Below are positions 23,430-32,969 of a stretch of DNA of 64,000 nt, one piece after another. The notes beneath the pieces were generated by a model that ran no database searches, was not told the origin of the DNA, and worked only from the letters and a program-made list of their open reading frames with translations. Source of the stretch: Tillus elongatus (Eukaryota; Arthropoda; Insecta; Coleoptera; Cleridae); assembly GCA_964006375.1 (NCBI GenBank), contig OZ023269.1, positions 64,290,029-64,354,028 of the forward strand, written 5' to 3'. The translations under genes and the position numbers were made by a program. Within the stretch, counting starts at the first letter, position 1. The number at the start of each line of letters is the position of its first letter.

Positions 23430-24149
23430 ACGGATAAATTAATAAGACCTATTATTTCGGCTATATATTATCCAACATATAATTTGGCAAAGTGGTTGTC
23501 AAACGAGTTTAAAAGTCTACCTATTAAACAGGAAAGTTGTTCGGTGCTAAATTCTCTTGATTTTATTGATAAAATTAGAGATGTTAAATTATTGGAAGGT
23601 GAGATTTTGATGTCATTCTACGTTGCGTCATTATTCCCTAGTGTACTCACAAAACAAACGTTGGAGTATTTGGAAGAATTCTTAAAATTTAACAATATAA
23701 GTGAAGACGTCTGCAAAGAATATTTAACTCTAACTAGCCTTTGTATAAAACAAAATATTTTTCAATTTAACAATGAGTTTTTTGAACAAACTGAAGGCAC
23801 AGCAATGGGCAATCCATTATCTCCTTTTATTGCAGACTTGTTTATGGGTAGATTTGAGACGGATTTGAAAAAAAAAATTGTATTTCCCTAGAGTTTGGTT
23901 TCGTTATGTCGAGGATATTTTTGCAGTGTTTGACACAAATATATGTAAGGTTGAAGAATGTACTGAAAAACTAAATAGTCAATTTGATTCAATAAAATTT
24001 ACCCACGAAACAGAAATCAACAATAAACTTTCGTTCCTAGATATACTAGTTATTAAAAATAAAAATAATGGCTAGCTTGAATTCGATGTCTATGGGAAGG
24101 AAACAGCTACTATTAGTTATATTCCTAACGACTCACATCATTCGTTTGT
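23430..24149 (+). pseudogene. PLE reverse transcriptase, plus-strand copy, interrupted
   Basis: It begins abruptly at the head-to-head junction with the RT block RPIISA...NLAKWL and continues through TEGTAMGNPLSPFIADLFM. A frameshift follows at the A run near 23868-23878, and the second frame (23878-24075) reads RYVEDIFAVF, so the catalytic YVDD has become YVED. A TAG at 24073-24075 follows, then FDVYGKETATISYIPND in the same frame. Homology to the minus copy stops at 24149, where the ribozyme tandem repeat starts. The rest of RT and the GIY-YIG domain are absent. Three lesions make this copy inactive. Confidence 0.87.
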
Positions 24150-24379
24150 GGTTACATACTTTGTCCCTATATTGGGGTAGAAATGGGCCAGGGCTGACAA
24201 TTTTCTAAATTGTTAGTTAGCTGTATCCAGTCTCTATTTTTTAACACTTTGTGTTATTTGGAGCTGGCGTGACAGCATACTACTTGGTTCCGCAACTAGG
24301 TGGCGGCACGTCCACCACTTACTTAGTATTTTAAGACTGGCTATACGATAGCCGTGTTATTTTTGGTGCATTTTTGCTG

Positions 24380-24440
24380 CAATTAGTATGCCGTACTGAA
24401 GAGCTCTAATGAGAGCGAAACCGGTCTACGGTTCAAATTG
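24380..24440 (+). ncRNA. Type I hammerhead ribozyme, RZ-1 unit 1
   Basis: Distal stem I CAATTAG (24380-24386) faces CAAATTG (24434-24440) with one mismatch. Proximal stem I is CCGTA (24391-24395) with TACGG (24427-24431). Core CTGAAGA is at 24396-24402, stem II is GCTCT/AGAGC with loop AATG, GAAA is at 24417-24420, stem III is the self-complementary ACCGGT, and the triplet GTC ends at 24426, the predicted cleavage site. All invariant positions are present. So short a stem III usually works as a dimer. Confidence 0.88.
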
Positions 24441-24688
24441 TTGCGAAAATGCATCGAGTCTTACATACTTTGTCCCTATATTGGGGTAGAAATGGGCCAG
24501 GGCTGACAATTTTCTAAATTGTTAGTTAGCTGTATCCAGTCTCTATTTTTTAACACTTTGTGTTATTTGGAGCTGGCGTGACAGCATACTACTTGGTTCC
24601 GCAACTAGGTGGCGGCACGTCCACCACTTACTTAGTATTTTAAGACTGACTATACGATAGCCGTGTTATTTTTGGTGCATTTTTGCTG

Positions 24689-24749
24689 CAATTAGTATGC
24701 CGTACTGAAGAGCTCTAATGAGAGCGAAACCGGTCTACGGTTCTAATTG
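24689..24749 (+). ncRNA. Type I hammerhead ribozyme, RZ-1 unit 2
   Basis: Same fold as unit 1, with a perfect distal stem I (CAATTAG/CTAATTG). Predicted cleavage after GTC at 24735, exactly 309 bases from the first site. Confidence 0.9.
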
Positions 24750-24770
24750 TTGCGAAAATGCATCGAGTCT

Positions 24771-24900
24771 TATGTAGCTAGTTGTTTAAGTTAGAATTTA
24801 TCTTCCTCTGAAGATGTTGACTTTGTCAACGAAACGATCGTAAGGTCTCTGAAATAAGTGTTGTGGTGATTTGGGTTTTCTCAAAGTGTACTTATTAGTG
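24771..24900 (+). mobile_element. PLE terminus (plus copy)
   Basis: Inverse match to 21535-21668, the end of the minus PLE copy. It includes a hammerhead motif and the sequence GTGTTGTGGTGATTTGGG. It shows that the ribozyme dimer is flanked on both sides by PLE sequence. Confidence 0.85.
24803..24848 (+). ncRNA. Hammerhead ribozyme motif at the PLE plus-copy end
   Basis: CTGAAGA at 24808-24814, stem II GTTGAC/GTCAAC with loop TTT, GAAAC from 24831, GATC, then triplet GTA ending at 24842 and AGG facing CCT as proximal stem I. All conserved core positions are satisfied. Confidence 0.75.
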
Positions 24901-25699
24901 CTCATCACAGGTTCCAGTTTTCACATAGTGATACACACTTCATCTGCCTCATTGCTACGTTCACATTGACGGTACAATTATTGTTTAAAATGAAAAAATG
25001 ACTTGAAACTTTATCTTTACTAAAAAATCTGCTATAATTGCTAGGTACATGATGATAAATAAAACCTTCAATCAGGGTTTGCGTCCCGGGCATGGAACTT
25101 CTTGTCTTTTTCGAATTTTTCGAGGGCAATTTTTTTTTCTGGAAAAGCTGATACGATTGGGGTGGCTAATGAACTATTTAAAGCTATTAACAAAAAAAAT
25201 ACACGTACAAAGTTGCATCAAAAGTTATCGATTGAAAAGTTTTATCATCGATACCTCTGTAAGATAATTTTCCAATGAAAATTCGCTAGAGGGAAACAAT
25301 ACCTACTATGCACTAGCGTTACCCAGTGCTAACAGGAATAGTTTAGTTCAACATTTACTCATTTTAATCAAACTGATAAATATGAAAATATAACAGAACA
25401 TAAATATGAGTTCGATCTTCCTATTAGAGAAAGGCAGAATAAAAATCAATAATCATATGACAGGTAACACATCAGAAATTCACACGTGGTTTATATAAAA
25501 AGTGTATACCTATTATTATAGGACAGGTTTACTGTATGTCGGTCTTCCTGGAACAGCCAGTATAACAGACTGTCGCTAATAAAAAAAAAAATGTTTCAGC
25601 TTCAACATTAATAATTGCGTGATGCATCGACCTTGCCGAATGTTATCTGGTTCACCTTTTTGAACTGATGTGAAACGATTATGCTCTAACGCATATTTT
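24901..25699. other. Unassigned AT-rich sequence
   Basis: No gene or named repeat recognised. Confidence 0.35.
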
Positions 25700-26950
25700 T
25701 TTTAAATGGCCGTCCTTTTGAACTAAAACAACTGTAAAGTATAACGAACGACAAACATATTTTGGCTTTTTAGGATAAGCATAATAGGTATTCCATATAG
25801 GTAGTATTTAAATGAACAAATAAGAAAGGTGGATCATTTTTTCAAATTTTTTGAAGAGGATAAATACGAAAAAAGCTTCTTTAAGTATTTTAATTTTGAA
25901 AATTTGTTTTTTGCGTGGATGGAAAATAAGCTAATCTGGCATTTCAAAAATTATCATGCATACGAAAGCGCTAGGTATATAGAAAAACGAACTATATAAA
26001 GACCACAAATCTGACCTTTATTTTGAAGGCTATTGTAAAATTATTTTTAACTCAAGATTCAGTCAATTAATAAAACATTAAAAATAATCTTAAAAAAAAA
26101 TTGCCGCCATTTGGAAATAAATAGATCTACCAAAAAATCACATAAGAGGTTATATTTGCGTTATTTAGTTTCTAACAAAACATGCAATGCAATTTGTTTT
26201 GTTAATATACCCGTCTTTATTAACTAAAGGCAAAATGTAAAAAAAAAACATCTCAAAGTTTCCTGCTGGTTATTTTTATACAAGTACATTTTACGCTTAC
26301 AAGAGTTGTATAGGTATGCAAAGACAAAAGTTATTAACTCATGGCTTTCTAAAGTAATCATCATGTTTACACATAACTCTTCTAGGTAGATACACATTGG
26401 CCGTCATTTTAAAATTTTAAAGTTTAGCAAGAAAAGTAATAGATCACAAATTTCACATTTTTCAAGTCTACTTAAAAGTAGGTTTCGTCTTCAGATTCGA
26501 TCAAATAATAGCAGTGTAAAAATAATTTTTTTTACAAAAAAAGGCTGCCATTTTGAAATATATTTATTTGACAAAAAATCAAGCGAAGTTTTAAAGTATA
26601 TATTATACTTTTTTTTAATTGATTGCAAAACATATTTATTTTTAAACGTAATAACAAAGACCATTTTCTTTATAAAAAAATAAAACAATAACAAAAACAT
26701 CCCAATGTAACCCAATCCAATTGGGTTTGTATCGACTACATTTTTTATGATTATGTACTACCGACATGCATTGCATATGCCAAGATTAAAGTTCTTAAGC
26801 TTTACGGCTTTTTGAACGGTTAACTACATTTTACCATTACCTATACAATAAGAATTAAGGGTATATGCCAAGATTTAATTGTTATATTAGCATTAAACAG
26901 GCTTTAGCGAAAAACGAATAGAGACTATAAAATTAAGATTTTTCATGTCA
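25700..26950 (+). repeat. Decayed tandem repeats, period about 450 bp
   Basis: Similar phrases recur in order. GCC(G/A)TCCTTTTGAA-type is at 25708, GCCGCCATTTGGAAATA at 26103 and GCTGCCATTTTGAAATA at 26544. TTTAGC, GAAAA and ATAGA, then CACAAAT and TCAAGTC-type words recur at about 25968, 26421 and 26899. Units are strongly diverged and no coding sequence is visible. Confidence 0.5.
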
Positions 26951-27155
26951 ACTTGAAAGTATTTTTTTATCTTTAAATTATAGATATAATAAATTATAAA
27001 TAAGTAATAACACAAGTAATTTGTTTCATAAAAAGAAATCTGGTAACTAATAACAGAGCTATTTGTTTTTAATTTGAAAAAACAAAAAAGGATCTAGCAC
27101 TGTTCCGATCTGGTTGCATGGTTTTCTAATAACTTTATTTTAGGTCTTGAAAATA
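26951..27155. other. AT-rich flank of the copia element
   Basis: No feature recognised. Confidence 0.35.
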
Positions 27156-27160
27156 CACAA
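27156..27160. repeat. Left target-site duplication of Copia-1
   Basis: CACAA is repeated at 31949-31953. Confidence 0.9.
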
Positions 27161-27389
27161 TGTTGTGGAATAATGTTTTCGAGGACAGAAACAATATAAA
27201 AGGAAGAAGAAGTGACAGTGACAGTTTAGTTAAGAGGTTGAAAAAGGTATGTCGAAGAATGTTGTATAGCGTTTAATGATAGCTCTGTTAAAATATGTAA
27301 ATGAATGTGTAATCATTGTAATGTTTCTTTTTGTCTTGTTTGAATAAAGTGTATTATTAAATAGAGTCTTTAGTAATCAGAAAACAACA
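27161..27389 (+). mobile_element. 5' LTR of Copia-1 (229 bp)
   Basis: Starts TGTTGTGG and ends AACAACA. It differs from the 3' LTR at only two positions by my reading, about 99 percent identity. It carries a TATAAAAGG promoter-like element at 27196-27204 and a polyadenylation signal AATAAA at 27342-27347. Confidence 0.95.
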
Positions 27390-27410
27390 GGTTATGGACC
27401 CAGATCGCAA
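27390..27410 (+). other. Primer binding site of Copia-1
   Basis: GGTTATGGACCCAG directly follows the LTR. It closely resembles the Drosophila copia site, which pairs with the anticodon-side half of initiator tRNA-Met rather than its 3' end. The tRNA match is from memory. Confidence 0.65.
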
Positions 27411-27542
27411 TTCCGCTGAGTAAAAATTATTGTAAAGTGAAATGGAGTTTGGAGGTTTTGTCTGCTGTGTTTTTTTGTTAGTTTCTGGTTTTTGTTCTAG
27501 AACAATAAGATAAGAAAAGAAAAAAGTAATTAATTTAAGCAC

Positions 27543-30500
27543 ATGAAAATTGCCGGTGCTGGTATTGGTATAATGAATACTGTAAGTGTGAAAAATACTT
27601 TCAACATAGATTTGTTGAATGGAAATAACTATCAAGCATGGAAATTTAGAGTATTAACCATTTTAACAGAACTAAATGTTGATGAAATGATCGTTGCAGA
27701 ATATAAAGCTGAAGATTATGCTGATGAGAAGAAGAAACAAGAAGGGAAAGAGAAGGATAATAAATGTAAGTCAATTATTGTTCAATGTATTGAGGATTCC
27801 CAGATTGATATAATTAGAAATAAAGAAACCGCATATGCTATGTGGAAGAGTTTAGAAGAAATGTATGAGACAAGGGGCATACCAGGGCAAATGTTTTTAA
27901 GGAAGAAACTAATGTCAATGAAATTTCAGGATAATGAGAAATTTGAAGATTTTGTAATGAAATTTGAAACAACGTTGGGTCAGTTGAGAGCAGCTGGTGT
28001 AGACATTAGGGAAGAAGATGCTGTATGTAGCTTGTTGTTAGCTTTACCAAGGTCGTTTGAAACTATTGTGACTGTTATAGAAAATATTCCATCAAAAGAA
28101 GTTACACTAGACTTTGTGAAGGCTAAACTTCGTTCAGAATTAGAAAGAAGATGTCAGGATCAACACCACAGTGGAATACAAGCAGCTTTTATGGGTCAAA
28201 GGAATCTGTGCTACAGGTGTGGTCAAGAAGGTCACTACGCAAGGGAATGTATAAATCAACGAGGCCGAGGTCAATTTCATAATCAGTTTAGAGGCAATCA
28301 GTCAGGAAGTAATTCAGGAAATAGAACACATAGAGGTAGAGGTGTTTATAACCAGAGAGGGCGAGGCAACTATCGACAGCAATATCACAATGAAAGAAGA
28401 GGAAATTTTGCTGAAAATGGTGAGATGACTGATGACAGAAAGGTTTGTTTTATGACTAGCTTAAAGGATTATACTGGAGAAACTGTAAGTAGTGATAATT
28501 TAACATTTTATATAGACTCAGGATGCACAGACCATTTGGTTAATAGTGATAAATATTTTTCTAGTTTAATTATGTTGAAAAAGCCAATAAAAATAGCTGT
28601 TGCCAAAAATGATAATTATCTTGTAGCTGTAGGAATAGGTAATATTGAGATAGAAAGTTATGTAAATGATAAAGTTATAAAATGTACGATTAAAAATGCA
28701 TTTTTTGTACCAAAACTGAGGAGAAATCTCTTATCAGTAAAGAAATTAGAAATGTCAAATATTAAGGTAGTTTTTCATTATGGAAAAGTCAAGTTGTTTT
28801 TACATAATGATTTAATTGGTGTTGGGATTAGAAATAATTTGTATGAAATTTCATTTAAAGTCTTGAATAATGAATGTTTAAATGTAGAATTGGAAGATGA
28901 AAGAGTGAAATTATGGCACAGAAGATATGGACATATTTGTCATTCAGGTTTAAATAAATTAATACAAGATAAAATGGTTGATGGGATAGATAATTTAAAA
29001 TTGGGAAAAGTAGAATTTTGTGAGTCATGTATTATGGGGAAAATGTCTAGATTGAGGTTTGGAACTAGAACTAGAGCTAAAAGAGTATTAGAGATAGTAC
29101 ATTCTGATGTTGTTGGGCCTATCACACCATATTCTTATGATGATTGTAGGTATTTTGTCAGTTTTATTGACGACTTTTCGAGTTTTGTCTGTGTTTACAT
29201 AATTAAGCAAAAGAGTGAGGTATTTTCTTGTTTTAAAGAGTACATGCATATGGTACAGGCAAAGTTTAATCAACGAATTTCAGTACTGAGATGTGACAAT
29301 GGCAGGGAATACATATCCAACGAATTTAAAAAATGTTGTGAGGAAAATGGCACGGTGATTGACTATACAGTCCCATACACACCTCAACAGAATGGAAAGG
29401 CGGAAAGATTTAACAGAAGCCTTGTGAACAAGGCAAGAGCAATGATGAACGATGCTTGCTTACCAAAAGAATTCTGGAATGAAGCAATCAGGGCAGCAGT
29501 GTATGTTATAAACAGAAGTCCCAGTGCAAACCTAGATAGAGTTACACCTGCACAAATTTGGTTTGGTAAGAAGCCTAACATAAGTAACCTTAGAATTTTT
29601 GGGTGTGTGGCTTATGCGCATGTTCCAAGAGAATTAAGAACAAAATTTGATAAGAAGGCTGAAAAATGTATTATGATAGGTTATGCGGTAAACGGATATA
29701 GATTGTGGAATGTAGAAAAACAAGGTGTTATTATTGCGAGGGATGTAATTTTTGATGAAAACTCATTTTATTATAATAGCACTCAGGTATATAGGGATAT
29801 TGAAAATGGTGATGATGGAGATTGTGAAAATGATGATAAAGGTGCTGAAAAAATTGAAGATCTAGAACATGGTAATGATAGTAGTAACGTTATTGAAGAG
29901 CAAGATGAGGAAAATAAAAATCTAGAGAGGGAAGATATTATAGAGAATGAAACTCAAAATAAGAGGATTAAAAAATTACCAACAAAATTACAAGACTATG
30001 AATTATATATGGCATTTGATGCAGTGTCATTTGTTGAACAGGTCCCAAGAAGTGTTGGTGAAATAAAAGAAAGAAAGGATGGAAAATTTTGGAGAGAAGC
30101 TATGAATAGAGAAATAGAGTCTATAGAGAAAAATGAAACTTGGGAACAAGTAAAAGCACCACAGGACACTGAGATATTAGATACCAAATGGGTATATAGC
30201 TATAAGCCTTTAGAAAAAGACAAAGATGATCAATACAAGGCAAGGTTAGTTGTGAGAGGGTTTGCTCAACAAAATTCATTTAATTACGATGAGATATATT
30301 CACCAGTCGCAAAAATGTCAACTATTAGAACATTGTTGGCTGTAGGTGTTCAGTTTAATTTTTGGTTTTTCCAATTAGATGTTAAGACAGCATTTTTAAA
30401 TGGTGAATTGAAAGAAAATGTTTTTATATATCCACCTGAAGGCATTAAATGTAAACCAGGATATATTTTAAAATTGAATAAGTCACTCTATGGATTGAAA

Positions 30501-31568
30501 CAATCATCGAGATGTTGGAATGACAAAATTAATGTGTTTTTGTTAAATTCTGGATTTATAAGATCAGAAAATGACTATTGTTTATATTTCAAGAATTTTG
30601 ATCGGGAAGTTGTTTGGTTGTTGTTATATGTAGATGATATAATTTTGGCTGGCTCCAGTTTAAATTTATTGAATTTGTGTAAAGATGATTTAATTGCAGG
30701 TTTTGACATAAAGGACAAGGGAGAGTTGAAAATTTTTCTAGGATTGGAAATAGATTACGACAGAACTTGTGTTATGAAAATAAATCAAAAAAGGTATTTA
30801 ACGAAAATTTTGAAAATGTTTAACTTTAAAAACTGCAACCCGTCAGCTGTACCAATGGATCCAAAATTAAATTTGAAGGTAGATGAAAATATAAGAACAG
30901 ACAAACCAGTTAGAGAGTTAGTAGGTAGTCTAATGTATTTGATGCTTGGTTCACGACCGGATATAAGCTTTTGTGTAAACTATTTCAGTAGATACCAAGA
31001 TCGAGCTACAGAGGAAATATGGAATCATCTCAAAAGGGTATTAAGATACTTAAAAGGGTCAATTGATATGAATCTCGTTTATAAAAGAAATGAAAATGAG
31101 TTGCCACTAGTTTGTTATGTTGACTCAGATTGGGGAAGCGACTTGTATGATAGAAAATCAGTAACTGGTTATCTCATAAAAATCTTTGGGAATACTATAT
31201 CATGGGTAACTAGGAAACAAAATTGTATTGCATTATCTACGTCAGAGGCAGAACTAATTGCACTTTGCAGTTGTGTGCAAGACAGTATTTGGTATAAAAA
31301 ATTATTGGTAGATTTAAATATTAAGATAGAGAAAATACAAATTTTCGAAGATAATCAGGGATGTATTGCGTTAACAAAGAATCCAGAAAATAATCGAGTG
31401 AAACATATGGACCTAAAGTTTAAATTTGTTTGTGATTATGTCAGGAATAAGCTTGTAAATATAAGCTACATAAATACCATAGATCAGCAGGCAGACATAT
31501 TAACCAAGGGTTTACCTAACGAAACATTTTATAGAAACTGCAAGAGGATAGGTTTGGGTGAAAATTAG
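27543..31568 (+). CDS. Copia-1 Gag-Pol polyprotein, intact (1341 codons)
   Basis: A single uninterrupted frame encodes everything for a Ty1/copia life cycle in virus-like particles. In order: UBN2-type Gag (NGNNYQAWKFRV near residue 25), a zinc knuckle CYRCGQEGHYAREC at about 221-234, an Arg/Gly-rich stretch, protease with IDSGCTDHL near 321, integrase zinc domain (HRRYGH to CESC, 458-495), a catalytic core with D in HSDVVGP (about 520), D in CDNGREY (about 584) and E in GKAERFN (about 620), an acidic linker, RT with YVDD near 1029, and RNase H with DSDWGSD near 1193 and TSEAELIAL near 1234. The second Met (residue 11, MNTVSVKN) may be the real start. With near-identical LTRs and a clean target duplication it is the youngest and only plausibly autonomous element here. 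Confidence 0.97.
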   Translation: MKIAGAGIGIMNTVSVKNTFNIDLLNGNNYQAWKFRVLTILTELNVDEMIVAEYKAEDYADEKKKQEGKEKDNKCKSIIVQCIEDSQIDIIRNKETAYAMWKSLEEMYETRGIPGQMFLRKKLMSMKFQDNEKFEDFVMKFETTLGQLRAAGVDIREEDAVCSLLLALPRSFETIVTVIENIPSKEVTLDFVKAKLRSELERRCQDQHHSGIQAAFMGQRNLCYRCGQEGHYARECINQRGRGQFHNQFRGNQSGSNSGNRTHRGRGVYNQRGRGNYRQQYHNERRGNFAENGEMTDDRKVCFMTSLKDYTGETVSSDNLTFYIDSGCTDHLVNSDKYFSSLIMLKKPIKIAVAKNDNYLVAVGIGNIEIESYVNDKVIKCTIKNAFFVPKLRRNLLSVKKLEMSNIKVVFHYGKVKLFLHNDLIGVGIRNNLYEISFKVLNNECLNVELEDERVKLWHRRYGHICHSGLNKLIQDKMVDGIDNLKLGKVEFCESCIMGKMSRLRFGTRTRAKRVLEIVHSDVVGPITPYSYDDCRYFVSFIDDFSSFVCVYIIKQKSEVFSCFKEYMHMVQAKFNQRISVLRCDNGREYISNEFKKCCEENGTVIDYTVPYTPQQNGKAERFNRSLVNKARAMMNDACLPKEFWNEAIRAAVYVINRSPSANLDRVTPAQIWFGKKPNISNLRIFGCVAYAHVPRELRTKFDKKAEKCIMIGYAVNGYRLWNVEKQGVIIARDVIFDENSFYYNSTQVYRDIENGDDGDCENDDKGAEKIEDLEHGNDSSNVIEEQDEENKNLEREDIIENETQNKRIKKLPTKLQDYELYMAFDAVSFVEQVPRSVGEIKERKDGKFWREAMNREIESIEKNETWEQVKAPQDTEILDTKWVYSYKPLEKDKDDQYKARLVVRGFAQQNSFNYDEIYSPVAKMSTIRTLLAVGVQFNFWFFQLDVKTAFLNGELKENVFIYPPEGIKCKPGYILKLNKSLYGLKQSSRCWNDKINVFLLNSGFIRSENDYCLYFKNFDREVVWLLLYVDDIILAGSSLNLLNLCKDDLIAGFDIKDKGELKIFLGLEIDYDRTCVMKINQKRYLTKILKMFNFKNCNPSAVPMDPKLNLKVDENIRTDKPVRELVGSLMYLMLGSRPDISFCVNYFSRYQDRATEEIWNHLKRVLRYLKGSIDMNLVYKRNENELPLVCYVDSDWGSDLYDRKSVTGYLIKIFGNTISWVTRKQNCIALSTSEAELIALCSCVQDSIWYKKLLVDLNIKIEKIQIFEDNQGCIALTKNPENNRVKHMDLKFKFVCDYVRNKLVNISYINTIDQQADILTKGLPNETFYRNCKRIGLGEN

Positions 31569-31708
31569 GGAAGGGAAATTTTGTGGTGCTGTAATTTCCT
31601 TCTTTGATTTTCAGATAGATTTGTAAGATGTTTAAAAACCTGTAAGTAGACTAATGCAAAAGATGTAAATTTGTGAACGTTTAGTGATTAAGTGGTTAAC
31701 CGAAAACA

Positions 31709-31719
31709 TTAAGAGAGGG
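31709..31719 (+). other. Polypurine tract of Copia-1
   Basis: A purine run (AAGAGAGGG core) lies immediately before the 3' LTR. Confidence 0.8.
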
Positions 31720-31948
31720 TGTTGTGGAATAATGTTTTCGAGGACAGAAACAATATAAAAGGAAGAAGAAGTGACAGTGGCAGTTTAGTTAAGAGGTTGA
31801 AAAAGGTATGTCGAAGAATGTTGTATAGCGTGTAATGATAGCTCTGTTAAAATATGTAAATGAATGTGTAATCATTGTAATGTTTCTTTTTGTCTTGTTT
31901 GAATAAAGTGTATTATTAAATAGAGTCTTTAGTAATCAGAAAACAACA
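31720..31948 (+). mobile_element. 3' LTR of Copia-1 (229 bp)
   Basis: Same length and termini as 27161-27389. The visible differences are GTGGCAG for GTGACAG and TAGCGTGT for TAGCGTTT. Confidence 0.95.
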
Positions 31949-31953
31949 CACAA
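31949..31953. repeat. Right target-site duplication of Copia-1
   Basis: CACAA, identical to 27156-27160. Confidence 0.9.
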
Positions 31954-32414
31954 TAATATAAATTAAAATTGTTGACAGTTGCCACGGACGAATATAACTG
32001 ACTATAATTTTCCCGAACCTGAAGATGCCGCACTGGCGAAACCGGTTACTGAGAAGGCTAAAAAAGTTACTAACAAGCATACCTTAGAAAAATTGTGTGG
32101 AGTGTGGAGCCAGAGTAGAGATCTCTACGCATATACTTATATTAAATCATTTTGTTTTCACATCATACAGGTTTCTCTAAATAAAACTAATATATGCTTC
32201 ATCAACGCATTTATCACCGCTGAGGTATCTATACAGCTAATTTGGTGAAATACGTGGATGCAATGATTAAGTACCTACATATAAACAATTATTCTAGCAC
32301 TATATGTTTTATAGAGTTAGTGAATATTAATAAAACTCGCCCATTCTGGATTGCTAACCAAGCATATGCGCCATTCCCAATCAGTTCAGGATCGGCCAGT
32401 TTAAAAGTAGATAT
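31954..32414. other. Unassigned, with a weak hammerhead-like word
   Basis: No gene recognised. At 32019-32049 the order CTGAAGA, GCC/GGC, GAAACCGGT recalls the ribozyme cores in this window. Stem I is not supported, so I do not call it a ribozyme. Confidence 0.35.
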
Positions 32415-32800
32415 TGTCACGACGAACACTCTGGAATGCCATTTCTGGAATAGACCAGAGGTGACAGGTGTAGAATAATTTAGAATAGTGTGGAACGTCT
32501 AGAATCTCTATAGACAAGTATAAATAGACAAGCGGTGCACAAAATAAGTCAGTTCAGTATTGAATAAGGTGGTGTGAAAGTGATCATAGAGTATATAAAC
32601 CGAGTTAACAGTAAGTGTTGGTCTATAGGAAGCGATCATAGAAGGCGATAGTGGAATATAGTTCTATGGACATTTAATAATAGAGAAGAGATATATTTTA
32701 GTTGACACTGGTGTTGGAAAATAGTTGTTAATAAAAAATTAGTAGTTTGGAAAGCTGTGTTTTGTTAGTAAACAAATCCAGCACCCCGTAGAACGTAACA
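32415..32800 (+). mobile_element. 5' LTR of Gypsy-outer (386 bp)
   Basis: Starts TGTCAC and ends GTAACA. Its first 268 bp are repeated at 45234-45501. It is followed after two bases by a tRNA-Leu-like primer site. Confidence 0.92.
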
Positions 32801-32802
32801 AC

Positions 32803-32817
32803 TGGTGTCAGAAGTGG
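32803..32817 (+). other. Primer binding site of Gypsy-outer
   Basis: TGGTGTCAGAAGTGG is complementary to the 3' end of an animal tRNA-Leu as I remember it. Confidence 0.75.
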
Positions 32818-32969
32818 TATTTTCAAGCTGCTAGCAGAAATATTTTCCAGAATATTCGTTGAACAACGTGAAAACTTATAGAATCTCTGGAAGATCAGTG
32901 TCAGCGGTAAGTCATACCTGGGTGTGTTCTTGAAACAGAATAAACTGTTTACCAGCTTTAAGTACGTCT

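Larger units (their letters stand above)
24152..24770 (+). mobile_element. RZ-1: 309-bp tandem dimer with hammerheads (retrozyme-like)
   Basis: Two almost identical 309-bp units, 24152-24460 and 24461-24769, start TTACATACTTTGTCCC and end GCATCGAGTC(T). Only a few substitutions separate them. Each has no reading frame of note and one complete type I hammerhead near its end, so cleavage of a tandem transcript would release 309-nt monomers. This is the architecture of animal retrozymes, non-autonomous retroelements that spread through circular RNAs. The array lies inside the plus-strand PLE copy, replacing sequence between RT and the PLE end. A diverged array lies at 57653-58363. Confidence 0.85.

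Noticed and set aside
24152..24770. CRISPR-like or simple satellite array
   Set aside because: Only two 309-bp units with a ribozyme each; there are no short repeats with spacers and the organism is eukaryotic.
32019..32049. Hammerhead ribozyme
   Set aside because: CTGAAGA, a 3-bp stem II and GAAACCGGT are present but no stem I can be formed around the proposed cleavage point.
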